This document shows, piece after piece, positions 15,709 through 24,616 of a DNA stretch of 64,000 bases; the stretch's first letter is position 1, and each line of letters begins with the position of its first letter. The notes under the pieces are model-generated. The model made no database searches and was not told the DNA's origin. It saw only the letters and a program-made list of their open reading frames with translations. This DNA is from Anaerolineaceae bacterium. Lineage in GTDB: Bacteria > Chloroflexota > Anaerolineae > Promineifilales > Promineifilaceae. A program made the position numbers and the translations under genes. The DNA is taken from the NCBI GenBank assembly GCA_002699125.1, contig PABI01000183.1, positions 32,449-96,448 of the forward strand, written 5' to 3'.

Positions 15709-16895
15709 TAGATAGCGGTGGGGCTGGTGCCGCTTGCCTGCACATCAAAATAGAGGTAGGTGCGGTTTTCGTGGTAGACGGCCGTAACCAAATAAATATT
15801 TGCCCAGCCCGTGTCCATAAACGTTGATAAAAATTGGTTGTCCTCTGGCCGGGTCCAGTTGATGCCATCCTCACTTAACGCAATGCCTAACCCGTAATCC
15901 CACCGTTGCCGATCGGTAAGAAAGTGGGATGATTCGTAGATCATCACCCAGCCGTCCGGCATCTGCATGACGTTGGCGTCCATCACCCGGTCATTGTCCC
16001 ATGCTCCGGAGCGGCCCGGCTTAAAAATGGGATCGCTTTCGGCCACGATGGTTGCTGTAGTGGTGGGAATGTCGTACTTGGTCCAGTTCGCGCCATCTTC
16101 GGAAAAAGCCAGGCCAACTTGCCGGTCCCGCGCCTCGGCCGAATCGCCCCGATTGCCGTCGTAATACATCGCGTAGCCATCTTCCGTTTTCACCACGCTG
16201 GGATGGAGCACAGCATGTTCATCCCAGCTGCCCTCTGGGCCGGGCAGCAAAACGGGGGCCGGATCGGCGACAAATGGTCCAAACGGCGAGTCAGCCGTGG
16301 CTCGGCCAATCTTGCCCGGCCCGGAAAAGTTACCGGTGTCGATGGTGTAAAAGTAGAGCATCCAGGTGCCGTCATCAGCCACCGCGGCAGAGGAAACAAA
16401 TATAGAAACCCCGGTGTAGTCCACGCCTTCGCCGGTGAAAACTGGCTCATCAGTCATGCGCGTCCAGTTTTCGCCGTCTGGCGAGGTGGCGTAACCGACC
16501 ATGACGTGGGCGGGCCAGCCGGAAATGCCGTTATAAAACATGTGGAACTGGCCCTCATGAAAAATCACGGCTCCCGGATCAATGAAGGCAGATTCCCAGG
16601 CGTTGCCGCCGGTGCCTAAAATCAGACTGTAATCGGCAAAAGGGCCGGCCGGTGTAGGCGATGGTGAGGGTGTTGCTGTGGCGGTTGGTGTCGGGCTGGG
16701 GAGTGGTGTTTGTGTGGGGGGAACGGCCGTATCCGTAGGCACCGGCGTCGTGGTGAGCGTAGCCGGTATGTCGGCAACGGCCGTTGCTGGTTGAGGGGTG
16801 ACCGTCGCTGCGGGTGCTGCGCTGCAAGCTGCCAACGTTCCCCACAAACTAAAGCCCAGGGCTAACCAAACAAGGGGAGATCGTGAGAATTTCAT
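15672..16895 (-). CDS. Secreted lipoprotein with GH43/GH32-like five-bladed propeller
   Basis: A 407-residue lipoprotein. The signal peptide ends at the lipobox LAAC (Cys24). A Thr/Pro-rich, probably extended linker spans about residues 30-85. Repeated blades with GQFHMFYNG, YATSPDGENWTRM, YAMYYDGNRG and LAFSEDGANWTKY are typical of the furanosidase/beta-propeller superfamily (GH43, GH32, GH130). I cannot identify the full catalytic triad, so carbohydrate binding without hydrolysis is possible. The start at 16895 has a TTTGGAGC site; the open frame extends 18 codons further. It is convergent with the cyclase gene. Confidence 0.75.
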   Translation of the reverse strand: MKFSRSPLVWLALGFSLWGTLAACSAAPAATVTPQPATAVADIPATLTTTPVPTDTAVPPTQTPLPSPTPTATATPSPSPTPAGPFADYSLILGTGGNAWESAFIDPGAVIFHEGQFHMFYNGISGWPAHVMVGYATSPDGENWTRMTDEPVFTGEGVDYTGVSIFVSSAAVADDGTWMLYFYTIDTGNFSGPGKIGRATADSPFGPFVADPAPVLLPGPEGSWDEHAVLHPSVVKTEDGYAMYYDGNRGDSAEARDRQVGLAFSEDGANWTKYDIPTTTATIVAESDPIFKPGRSGAWDNDRVMDANVMQMPDGWVMIYESSHFLTDRQRWDYGLGIALSEDGINWTRPEDNQFLSTFMDTGWANIYLVTAVYHENRTYLYFDVQASGTSPTAIYYSTFDGSFATE

Positions 16896-17025
16896 TTTTA
16901 CGCTCCAAAGAGTAGATATGCTTTTGTGGGGTTCATTGATTAGACGCAATCAGCGGTGAAATTTTTATTGCCAAGAAGCCATATTCGCTTTATGCTTACT
17001 ATTGTTGCGTTCTAGGAGCGAAGTG

Positions 17026-18432
17026 ATGGCAAAAAACAATCAGTTTACCCAAACACAGTTTGAAGAAAAATTAGAGCAAATGCGGGTGCAGCGTGAGGAA
17101 TTGTTAGGTTTAATAAGGCCGCTTTCCAACGCCATGCGCAACTGGAAGCCCAACGACGACCAGCGAAATATCCACGAAATTTTGGTCCACATCGGCAGCA
17201 GCGAATGCCGCTACGCTTCCCGGCTGGGCAAAAAAGTGTCTGGCCCCAGCGAAGTGACGCTGATGCGCTACCTGCACCAGTCGCGCGAAAATGTATTGGC
17301 GCGACTGCATCAACTGGGCGAAGCGCAGCTCAACGAGGAATTTGCCGATGGCTGGCGAGTGCCCACCGTTTTAGATCAAATTTTGGCCCACGAACAGGAG
17401 CATATCGCACAAATTCAGGAGATTTTGGGCCAATGGCGGCGGCATCTTGTGGCCCGATTGGCCGCCGAGCGCGCCGGTTTGTTTGCCACTTTGTTGGGCC
17501 TTTCTGAGGAGCAGCTCACCTCCGCCGAACCGGTTCCCGGCTGGACGATCAAAGATTTATTGGCCCACATTGCCTTTTGGGATGGGTTTCATGCCAATCG
17601 AATGCAGCAGGTGGTGGACGGCCGTATCCAGGAAATCGTGGAAATTGGTGACGAGGCCGACATGGACGCCTTCAACGCCAAACTGCTGGCCGAGCAAAAA
17701 GAGATGCCGCTGGAGCAGGCGATCGCCATGCTGCAAAAAGAGCGCAGCGGCTTTTTACAGTTGCTGAAGCGTCTGAGCGACCTGGAGCTGCAAAGCCAGA
17801 TCCGGCTGCCCTGGGGCTGGCGCACCCACATGCGCGTCTGGGCCAAATGGCGCTACCAGCATGATGCCGAACATGCCGGGCATATTCGCGCCTGGCGCGA
17901 GGATCTGCCGCGTGAAGCGAAGCGCAGCGACGGCCCAAAATATTTACTGCGTGCCTTGCTCAAAACGTGCCGCAAAGAGTTTGTGTCTCTGCTGCCGCTG
18001 CTGCCGGAATCTGAGTGGGAGAGTCGGCCAGTGTGCGGTGTTTGGACCATGAAAGATTTGGTAGGACACCTGACGGCCTGGGCCGAAGTGGGGGTTGCCG
18101 GTCTGGCGCAGGCGCTGGAAGGTGAAACGCCCCGGCTAAAGCCGATTCCCGATTTTGAAGCCTGGAACCTGGCACAGGCAGGCAAAAGAGCCGACCTGGC
18201 CTGGGACACAATCTGGCAGTCGTATGAAGCGTCTTATGAGACGCTGTTGTCCGGTTTGGATGAAATTTCAGAGGAACAGCTGGCTGAAGAATTTGACACG
18301 CCGTGGGGCTCACACATCAGCCTATACCGCTGGCTCACTATCTGGCCGCTGCACGAACGGGAACACGCCATTGATGTGCGTCATGCTCTCAACTTCACCC
18401 GCTGGCCCAAATGCCTAACAGAACATCCCTGA
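17026..18432 (+). CDS. Triple DinB-like domain protein
   Basis: A 468-residue protein made of three consecutive DinB/YfiT-like four-helix bundles. Each has its own metal-type histidines: HIGSSE plus HEQEH in the first, HIAFWD plus HDAEH in the second, and HLTAWAE plus HEREH in the third. DinB proteins bind divalent metal and often act as thiol-dependent transferases or have unknown roles. The start is ATG 17026 with AGGAG eight bases before it, rather than the TTG at 17002. No signal peptide is present. A single-domain DinB relative lies at 21803-22285. Confidence 0.85.
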   Translation: MAKNNQFTQTQFEEKLEQMRVQREELLGLIRPLSNAMRNWKPNDDQRNIHEILVHIGSSECRYASRLGKKVSGPSEVTLMRYLHQSRENVLARLHQLGEAQLNEEFADGWRVPTVLDQILAHEQEHIAQIQEILGQWRRHLVARLAAERAGLFATLLGLSEEQLTSAEPVPGWTIKDLLAHIAFWDGFHANRMQQVVDGRIQEIVEIGDEADMDAFNAKLLAEQKEMPLEQAIAMLQKERSGFLQLLKRLSDLELQSQIRLPWGWRTHMRVWAKWRYQHDAEHAGHIRAWREDLPREAKRSDGPKYLLRALLKTCRKEFVSLLPLLPESEWESRPVCGVWTMKDLVGHLTAWAEVGVAGLAQALEGETPRLKPIPDFEAWNLAQAGKRADLAWDTIWQSYEASYETLLSGLDEISEEQLAEEFDTPWGSHISLYRWLTIWPLHEREHAIDVRHALNFTRWPKCLTEHP

Positions 18433-18545
18433 AATAACCATAAATTCTTTCCGCGAAGAACCGGCGTAGAAAGAATCTGCGGCTACAAAAGGACCAACTG
18501 AAGATCACCGGCAGGCGGCCCATAGTATTGAGCAATTGCATGTTT

Positions 18546-19097
18546 TCATGAAAGAAGGGCAATCAGCTTTTCGTCCTCACGCAGTTCGGCGATATCCAGG
18601 GCGGTTTTGTTTTGGAAATTGGTGGTGGTTTTGTCGGCACCGCGCGCCAGGAGCCATTTGGCCATTTCGATACGGCCGTAACTCGCCGCCGCCAATAAAG
18701 GTTGGTCTGGACTTTGCGTATTGCCACGCTCGGCCAGCATCTCCACCAGGTCAACATTGCCACTGAGAGCGGCATGGTACAACAAAGAGATGCCATGAAC
18801 GCCGTTGCCGTTTATCAGTTCCGGGGACGCATCTAAAAAAGCAGCAACTTCATCCTTTAAGCCAAACATGGCCGCGGTGTAGATGTTCATCGGTGCGCCC
18901 TGTTCCAGCAAAAACTCGGCGATGGGCCGGTTGCCCACATGAGAGGCAGCTTCCAGGGCGGTTTCGTCAAACTCCTCGTACTTTTCGTTGAGCAGGCGCG
19001 GCTCTTCAGCCAACAGCTGTTTGACGACTTCTAAATTGCCGTGTGCCGGCAAAACAAAATTGCGGATTTGTTCCTGGGTAAGTGGGTCAGAATTCAT
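18546..19097 (-). CDS. Ankyrin repeat protein
   Basis: A 183-residue soluble protein with about five ankyrin repeats. Recognisable units are NLEVVKQLLAEEPRLLNE, DETALEAASHVGNRPIAEFLLEQGA, GISLLYHAALSGNVDLVEMLAERG and QPLLAAASYGRIEMAKWLLARGADK, ending in TALDIAELRED. A GGAGG site precedes the ATG. The role is presumably protein binding; the partner is unknown. The neighbour upstream on the strand is the aldo/keto reductase convergent region with a repeat element between. Confidence 0.85.
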   Translation of the reverse strand: MNSDPLTQEQIRNFVLPAHGNLEVVKQLLAEEPRLLNEKYEEFDETALEAASHVGNRPIAEFLLEQGAPMNIYTAAMFGLKDEVAAFLDASPELINGNGVHGISLLYHAALSGNVDLVEMLAERGNTQSPDQPLLAAASYGRIEMAKWLLARGADKTTTNFQNKTALDIAELREDEKLIALLS

Positions 19098-19115
19098 GCT
19101 TTCCTCCGAAAACCA

Positions 19116-19161
19116 CCCGCAGGCTTAAGTGGTGAAGGCCGTTTTAGACGAAGCTTGCGGG
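19116..19161. repeat. CCCGCAGGCTT inverted repeat
   Basis: Arms 19116-19126 and 19151-19161 match with one mismatch. Same CCCGCAGG core as 12705-12760. It lies in the gap between the AKR and ankyrin genes. Confidence 0.65.
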
Positions 19162-19171
19162 AGGATTGATA

Positions 19172-20194
19172 TTAGTGCCGATGATTATCGATCTGGTTAA
19201 AGGTATCACCAAAAATGAGATTCCGCACCTCATCGCGGGCGAGGAACTCATGGGGAAAACCAAGCGCGATGGGGCTGGCCTCGGTGAGCAGGTACAGTTC
19301 TTCAGCCGATAGTTCCCACTCCAGGCAGGCGAGGTTGTCGTTGATTTGTGGCACGGTGCGGGCACCAATGATAGGAATGATAGAACTTTTGGCCTGCTGC
19401 TGGCGCACCCAATTGATAGCAACCTGGGCCGGGGAACGGCCGTTCTTCTGCGCCACCTCCATCACTAACTCCGCCAGACGCTTTTGCTTCTCACCGGCAT
19501 CATCATACCGTTTGGGTTCGTCATTCTCTTTGTTGTATTTGCCCGTGAGTGCGCCGCCGCCCAAAATGCCCCAGGCCGTCACGCTCATCTGGTGGGCTTG
19601 GGCCATCGGCAGCAAATCCCGCTCCGGATCGCGCCCGGCCAGGCTGTAGGGCAGCTGCAGGGCCACAAAGCTGGACCAGCCGCGCAGCTCAGCAATCGCG
19701 TTAGACTGCGAGACAATCCAGGCGGGCGAATCAGAAATGCCGATGTAGTTGACTTTGCCGCTGCGTACCAGGTCGTCCAGACCGCGCAGCACTTCTTCCA
19801 CCGGCGTCAGGCCGTCCCAGGCGTGCAGCCAGAGCAGGTCAATAAACTCCGTATTAAGCCGCTTGAGGCTGCCTTCCACCGAGCGCATCAGGTTTTTGCG
19901 CTGGTTGCCGCCGAAGTTGGGGTCAGACGGCCGTTCCGACAAGGTATATTTAGTCGCCAGCACAAAATGATGCCGGTCACTGTGGATAAACTCGCCGACG
20001 AACTTTTCGCTGGTGCCATTGGTGTAATTGTTGGCCGTATCCACAAAGTTGCCGCCGGCGTTGGCAAACGTATCAAAAATTTGCTGGCTTACTTCTTTGG
20101 GCGCGCCCCAACCCCAATCTCCGCCGAAGGTCATCGTGCCCAGTGCCAGCTCCGACACGCGTAAACCGCTTTTGCCTAATAATTTGTAACGCAT
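19172..20194 (-). CDS. Aldo/keto reductase
   Basis: A 340-residue (beta/alpha)8 NADPH-dependent oxidoreductase. The tetrad is visible: Asp in NFVDTANNY, Tyr in the same segment, Lys in ATKYT, and His in LLWLHAWD. The C-terminal cofactor segment SSIIPIIGARTVPQINDNL is typical. The N-terminus MRYKLLGKSGLRVSELALGTMTFGG is that of the AKR11/AKR12 and YajO-like groups. A GGAGG site precedes the ATG. The substrate is unknown. Several VOC and SDR genes are close by, but no operon is evident. Confidence 0.9.
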   Translation of the reverse strand: MRYKLLGKSGLRVSELALGTMTFGGDWGWGAPKEVSQQIFDTFANAGGNFVDTANNYTNGTSEKFVGEFIHSDRHHFVLATKYTLSERPSDPNFGGNQRKNLMRSVEGSLKRLNTEFIDLLWLHAWDGLTPVEEVLRGLDDLVRSGKVNYIGISDSPAWIVSQSNAIAELRGWSSFVALQLPYSLAGRDPERDLLPMAQAHQMSVTAWGILGGGALTGKYNKENDEPKRYDDAGEKQKRLAELVMEVAQKNGRSPAQVAINWVRQQQAKSSIIPIIGARTVPQINDNLACLEWELSAEELYLLTEASPIALGFPHEFLARDEVRNLIFGDTFNQIDNHRH

Positions 20195-20233
20195 CTTGCC
20201 TCCAGTTGTGTGATTCGACTCTAGGGTCTTGTT

Positions 20234-20298
20234 TTTTACCGCGGAGGGCGCGGAGAATGCTGAAGTTTCACTTTTTCTCTGTGCTCTTCGCGGTTAAA
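20234..20298. repeat. ACCGCGGAG-family imperfect inverted repeat
   Basis: The left arm (about 20234-20255) and right arm (about 20276-20298) are related reverse complements of the type TTTACCGCGGAG...CTTCGCGGTTAAA. It fills the gap between the AKR start and the VOC protein stop. Confidence 0.6.
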
Positions 20299-20313
20299 TT
20301 CCAGTTTTTTAGG

Positions 20314-20754
20314 TTAGAGATTTTGCTGAACAAAATCGTAGTCGTAGGTGGTGATTTCGTAGAGATGGCCGTAGGGATCGCAAAAGTAGATGGACCAGGC
20401 GAGATCGTGATCAACCACATGCTGCCGGATCAGCCGCTCGTTTTGCTGATTGTACACGACAACGTCGTCTAGCCGGGAAAGAAATTGCAGAAAGCCGGGG
20501 CCATCCACACCAAAAGCCACGCGGTGATGTCCGGCAGTGGAGCGGCTGCCTTTGGGTTCGCCCTGGAACAAGGCTAATTTGGTGCCGTGGCCAGCGGTGG
20601 TGAGCATCAGCGGGCCGTCGCTGGCCCAAAACTCAAATTCGGGGATGATGTGCAGGCCAAGCACGTCAGCGTACCATTTGGCTGCTTCATACTGGTCAGG
20701 CACAAGCAGCTCGACGTGATCAATTTGCTGTACTTGAAAGGTGGATTGGGTCAT
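20314..20754 (-). CDS. VOC (glyoxalase/bleomycin-resistance) family protein
   Basis: A 146-residue VOC protein. The start is ATG 20754 with AGGAGC upstream; the open frame extends 19 codons more without similarity. The first motif IDHVELLVPDQYEAAKWYADVLG contains the metal His. The second half has HHRVAFGVDG and the terminal Glu in FCDPYGHLYEITTYDYD. It resembles ring-cleavage dioxygenase or fosfomycin-type folds, but no substrate is indicated. It is one of three VOC genes within 2.5 kb. Confidence 0.85.
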   Translation of the reverse strand: MTQSTFQVQQIDHVELLVPDQYEAAKWYADVLGLHIIPEFEFWASDGPLMLTTAGHGTKLALFQGEPKGSRSTAGHHRVAFGVDGPGFLQFLSRLDDVVVYNQQNERLIRQHVVDHDLAWSIYFCDPYGHLYEITTYDYDFVQQNL

Positions 20755-20952
20755 ATTTTGCTCCTGTTCAATATTGTGCCTGATTATCTCATGGGGAAAC
20801 GGCCGTGTCATTGATCAATCGTCAAGGAAAGGGACCTGGACAAAAGGACAGGTGCATAGGTTGATTATTTAGAACAAATGGTCTACCATTGGGCCTGTGA
20901 AGTAACCAGAAAAAGGCCAGGTTTTTCATCTCGAAAACAGAAGGAGCAGATT

Positions 20953-21678
20953 ATGAAATTAGGTGACGTGGTACAAATTTCAATTGGGGTGCCGGATTTA
21001 GCCGAAGCGGTCACGTTTTACGAGGCGTTAGGATTTTCACAGATTGCAACCAATCAGGAGCCGTGGCCGTGGGCGCAGTTTTCTGACGGCCGTAACCTCA
21101 TCTTGCTCAACCAGGACGGAAATATTTACACGGGACTGAACTATTTTTCTACGAATGTGCCCGAGAAGGTAGCACAGATTGAAGCGGCCGGCGTGTCGTT
21201 TATGAGCAAGCAGCAGCAAAACGGCCGTCTCCACACTGCCATCTTTGGCGACAACAATGGGCTAATGGTAGGCCTGATCAACCATGAAGCGGCCGAAATG
21301 CCGCACCCTACCGGCTTTCCGCTGTGCCACTGCGGCAAGTTTGGCGAGCTGGCAGTGGCGGTGAACGATTTTGGCGAAACGGCCGCTTTCTGGCAGCAGT
21401 TTGGCTTTGAACCGACGCACACCAGCAATGAACCGTATCCGTGGGGCATTTTTAATGACGGCCGTATCGTCCTGGGCTTTCATGAAACCACTGAATTTGG
21501 CAAAAATGGCCCGGCGCTCACCTACTTTGCCCCGGACATGCCGGAGCGCATTGAGCGTGTGCGCCAGGCGGGCATCTCCTTTGCCAGCGAAATGCCTGAT
21601 GAAACCGGTGAGGTGCGCAACGCCACCCTGAAAGGCTCGGCAGGTGAAGCCATCTTCATGTTTGAGGGTGAAGTGTAG
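20953..21678 (+). CDS. Two-domain VOC family protein
   Basis: A 241-residue protein with two tandem VOC modules. The first begins LGDVVQISIGVPDLAEAVTFYEALGF and the second GKFGELAVAVNDFGETAAFWQQFGF. Each module has a matching turn (EPWPWAQFSDGRN and EPYPWGIFNDGRI), so it is an internal duplication. The usual metal histidines are not evident in the first module, so it may be a binding protein. The start is ATG 20953 with AAGGAG; 25 upstream in-frame codons are ignored. Three ACGGCCGT sites lie in the gene. Confidence 0.85.
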   Translation: MKLGDVVQISIGVPDLAEAVTFYEALGFSQIATNQEPWPWAQFSDGRNLILLNQDGNIYTGLNYFSTNVPEKVAQIEAAGVSFMSKQQQNGRLHTAIFGDNNGLMVGLINHEAAEMPHPTGFPLCHCGKFGELAVAVNDFGETAAFWQQFGFEPTHTSNEPYPWGIFNDGRIVLGFHETTEFGKNGPALTYFAPDMPERIERVRQAGISFASEMPDETGEVRNATLKGSAGEAIFMFEGEV

Positions 21679-21802
21679 TTTGAGCCACAGAGGCAAAAGA
21701 GAATTTTGAGATGTGTCGATTTTATGGCCGACTGTTCGTCGTTTGGGTAGAGGTCCGTTGGTCAATTTTTAAAAATTGACCTACTTGTAAGAGGAGGCAG
21801 TC

Positions 21803-22285
21803 ATGCCAACAGCACAAAAATTGATTCAATCTTTTCAAACAACCACCTGGCTCATCAACAAGCAGGCCGAAGGCCTAAGCCATGAGCAGATGCTCTTGCA
21901 GCTGCCGTTTCGGGGCAACTGTTTCAACTGGATTTTGGGGCATATCGTGACCAATCGGGACAAGGTGCTGGTTTTGCTGGGTGAAGAACCCCAGTTTAGC
22001 GAGGACGAGGTGTCCCGGTATGTGCGTGGTTCTGATCCGGTGGTGGGGGCGGAAACGGCCGTTGACAGCCAACGTCTCCTTGAAGCGGTGCAAACCTCGC
22101 AAAGCAAAATCGAAACGGCCCTGGTTAAAATTGACCCGGCAGCGTTGGCTGCCATTTACAGTGAAGAACACAACATAACAGTGGGAGAGCGCATCAACGG
22201 CTTGCATTGGCACGAAACATACCATACCGGCCAGCTAGAAATCTTACGCCAGTTGGCGGGCACCAATGATCGCATTGTAGGGTAG
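21803..22285 (+). CDS. DinB family protein
   Basis: A 160-residue four-helix bundle. The metal-binding pattern is seen as LGHIVTNRD near residue 48 and HWHETYHTGQLEILRQ near the C-terminus. This is close to the bacillithiol/mycothiol S-transferase-like DinB group in shape, but the thiol partner is unknown. A GAGGAGGC site precedes the ATG. It lies between two VOC genes on the same strand. Confidence 0.85.
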   Translation: MPTAQKLIQSFQTTTWLINKQAEGLSHEQMLLQLPFRGNCFNWILGHIVTNRDKVLVLLGEEPQFSEDEVSRYVRGSDPVVGAETAVDSQRLLEAVQTSQSKIETALVKIDPAALAAIYSEEHNITVGERINGLHWHETYHTGQLEILRQLAGTNDRIVG

Positions 22286-22395
22286 GCAAAATATACGTAT
22301 CCACCCTATCCAGACTACAAAAGTCTTGGAGGCAATGTGGCTAATTTCCGGTGTGTAAGTCTTTTGTAGTCTTCACGCGGAAAAGGATAATGTCG

Positions 22396-22812
22396 ATGGA
22401 AACAAAAACAGAATCATTTCAAATTGTTGGTTTGAACTATGTTTCGCTCTATTTATTGAACCTGGATGAAGCGGTGGCTTTTTATACCAAAATCTTCGGC
22501 CCGCCGGAGGCGGTGGATGAAAAAGGGCCGCTGTACGGCTGGCGGTTAGGGTCCACCTGGCTAACGCTATTCAAAAGCGACATTGGCACAGTAAAAGAAA
22601 GCAATCCGCGCAATGCCGAGTTTGCCATTCAGGTGGCTGAACCTGCTGAGGTGGACCGGCTGTATGAGGCATTCCTGGCGGCTGGTGCTAAAAAGTGCAT
22701 GGTGCCAGAGGATACTAAGATGTACGAGCCGATGCGCTTTGCTTGCGTGGACGATCCATTTGGCGTGCGCATTGATATGTACTGCCCTATAGACCCCCCC
22801 GCGAGCGAATGA
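22396..22812 (+). CDS. VOC family protein
   Basis: A 138-residue VOC protein. VGLNYVSLYLLNLDEAVAFYTKIFGP opens the fold, and the C-terminus ACVDDPFGVRIDMYCPI carries the expected acidic metal ligand position. The start is placed at ATG 22396, eight bases after AGGA; an ATG two codons earlier is too close to that site. The 3' end overlaps the convergent SDR gene by 26 bases. Function unknown. Confidence 0.8.
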   Translation: METKTESFQIVGLNYVSLYLLNLDEAVAFYTKIFGPPEAVDEKGPLYGWRLGSTWLTLFKSDIGTVKESNPRNAEFAIQVAEPAEVDRLYEAFLAAGAKKCMVPEDTKMYEPMRFACVDDPFGVRIDMYCPIDPPASE

Positions 22813-23575
22813 GCTGGCCGGTAATCCAGCCCGCTTCCGGTGACGCCAGAAAGCGCACCAGCCGGGCGGCATCTTCTGGGGTGCCAATGCGCCCCATGGG
22901 GGCCTGGGCCACAAACGTTTGCCGCAAATCATCGGGAATCCATCCCGTGTCGGTGATGCCGGGATCGATGGCGTTGACGGTGATGTGCCGACTGGCCAGT
23001 TCGGCGCTGAGGCTGAGGCTGAACGCTTCCACCGCGCCCTTGCTGGCCACGTAGGCCAGTTCGTCCGGCATGGGGCCAAAGCTTTGGCCCGAACTGATGT
23101 TGATGATACGGCCGTTCACCACCTGCTCATCGTCACCAAACTGTCGCACAAATTGCTGGCACAGCAGCATCATGCCTCGCACGTTAACCGCATAATGATT
23201 GTCCAGCGACTGGGCCGTAAGCCGGTCGAGGTTTTCACTGGTGGAATAGGCGGCATTGTTGACCAAAATATTAGCCGTGCCAAATTGTTCTCGCACCATG
23301 GCAAACAGCTCGGCCGGAGCGGTGGGCCGGCTTAAATCCAGTTCCAGGCCCGCGGCTTCCACCCCCATTTCTTGCAGCTCGCCAACAATTTCCAACGCTT
23401 CATTATCCTGGCTGCCCCAGGGCATGGTGGCATCGTACGGCCGAAAATAAGTCGTAAAAATATTGCAGCCCACTTCGGCCAGGGCACGGGCAATGGCGGC
23501 GCCAATGCCAATTTTACGACTGACGCCGGTGATTACGGCCGTTTGCCCGCGCAGCATCTCTGGTTGCCAATTCAT
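22787..23575 (-). CDS. SDR family oxidoreductase (FabG-like)
   Basis: A 262-residue SDR. The dinucleotide motif is a variant, TGVSRKIGIGAAIARALAE, with a two-residue extension before GIG, as in some enoyl-reductase-like SDRs. NNAAYS replaces NNAG. The catalytic Ser is in NISSGQS, and YVASK gives Tyr-Lys. The C-terminus WITGQLIRSRGGL is typical of FabG-like proteins. GAGG is found near the ATG. Substrate unknown. Confidence 0.85.
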   Translation of the reverse strand: MNWQPEMLRGQTAVITGVSRKIGIGAAIARALAEVGCNIFTTYFRPYDATMPWGSQDNEALEIVGELQEMGVEAAGLELDLSRPTAPAELFAMVREQFGTANILVNNAAYSTSENLDRLTAQSLDNHYAVNVRGMMLLCQQFVRQFGDDEQVVNGRIINISSGQSFGPMPDELAYVASKGAVEAFSLSLSAELASRHITVNAIDPGITDTGWIPDDLRQTFVAQAPMGRIGTPEDAARLVRFLASPEAGWITGQLIRSRGGL

Positions 23576-23640
23576 CTTCTGGACCTCGCAAAAGTTTCGT
23601 TAATTTGTGTCGTTAGTACCGACAGATGGCCTTTTGTTGG

Positions 23641-23669
23641 TTGACGGCCGTTGTGCCAACGGCTACACT
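23641..23669 (+). promoter_or_regulatory. Sigma70-like promoter giving a near-leaderless transcript
   Basis: -35 TTGACG (23641-23646), 17-base spacer, -10 TACACT (23664-23669). Transcription should start near 23676, four bases before ATG 23680, with no room for a Shine-Dalgarno. An ACGGCCGT copy overlaps the -35 and spacer. Confidence 0.65.
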
Positions 23670-23679
23670 GTTCTCCGCA

Positions 23680-24582
23680 ATGGTACAACAAAATCCTCCT
23701 GCAACACCATTCCCACTTCTGCAAAATGCTCCCCTGGTCATCACCATCTTGCTTTTGTTAGATAGCTTGCATTATGTGTTTGCCCGCTTGCTGCGCAATT
23801 ACCTGCCGCCGGTGCAAGCAGCCTTGTTTGTTTTGGGCATCGCTACGGTGGAAACGGCCGTGTTCCTTCTCTGGCGGCGCAAAGTCCGGCTAAATATACT
23901 GCGACAAAATCTTTGGTTTTTTGCCGTGGTTGGACTGCTGGTGGCCGGGGCAACTGCTCTAAGCTTTGCCTCTGTGCGCTATGTCGATGCGGGCACCGCC
24001 TCCATGCTGGCGCAGACGTCTACCCTGTTTGCCCTGGCACTTGGTCTCTTTTGGCTGCGTGAGAAGCTGCATCGCATTGAGCTGTTGGGTGCGAGTGTGG
24101 CGCTGCTGGGCATTTTTGTCATTAGCTTCCAGCCGGGAGATGTGTTGCGGGTGGGGTCGCTGCTGGTGTTGGCTTCAGCGCTTTTATATGCACTACATGC
24201 TGCCGTGGTAAAGCGCTACGGGCAGGAGATTGATTTTGCCAACTTCTTTTTGTTTCGCGTAGGCAGCACAACGTTCTTTTTGCTGCTCTTTATGGCGGGG
24301 CAGGGAAGCTGGCAGCGGCCCAGCGGCGTCGCCTGGCTGGTGCTGCTGTTGGTGGCCACAGTGAATATTGTGTGCAGCCGTGCTTTATATTATCTGGCGC
24401 TGCGCCGCCTACAGATCAGCCATCATGCCATTTTGCTGACGCTCAGCCCAGTGATTGCCATCATCTGGTCGTTGCTGCTGTTTGGTGAGGCGCCAACGCG
24501 GCAAGGTTTTATGGGTGGAACGGCCGTTTTGCTGGGGGTTTTCATTGTTACCTGGCAGCAGCGTAGGCAGGTCACTGCCTGA
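23680..24582 (+). CDS. EamA/DMT-family transporter
   Basis: A 300-residue membrane protein with ten predicted helices in two EamA repeats. The first repeat includes NLWFFAVVGLLVAGATALSF, and VDAGTASMLAQTSTLFALALG is the typical helix-3/4 region. The second repeat ends with ILLTLSPVIAIIWSLLLFGEAPTRQ, the EamA signature. The start at 23680 is chosen from the promoter placement; the longer frame from 23626 would begin upstream of the -35. It is a drug/metabolite or amino-acid exporter by family; the substrate is unknown. Confidence 0.85.
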   Translation: MVQQNPPATPFPLLQNAPLVITILLLLDSLHYVFARLLRNYLPPVQAALFVLGIATVETAVFLLWRRKVRLNILRQNLWFFAVVGLLVAGATALSFASVRYVDAGTASMLAQTSTLFALALGLFWLREKLHRIELLGASVALLGIFVISFQPGDVLRVGSLLVLASALLYALHAAVVKRYGQEIDFANFFLFRVGSTTFFLLLFMAGQGSWQRPSGVAWLVLLLVATVNIVCSRALYYLALRRLQISHHAILLTLSPVIAIIWSLLLFGEAPTRQGFMGGTAVLLGVFIVTWQQRRQVTA

Positions 24583-24616
24583 AAATCTACTTTACGGAGA
24601 TTTATAGGAAAACATA

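Noticed and set aside
22787..22812. Overlap of VOC and SDR genes as evidence of a frameshift
   Set aside because: Both genes have complete domain ends; it is an ordinary convergent overlap, as at 3704-3720 and 15672-15708.
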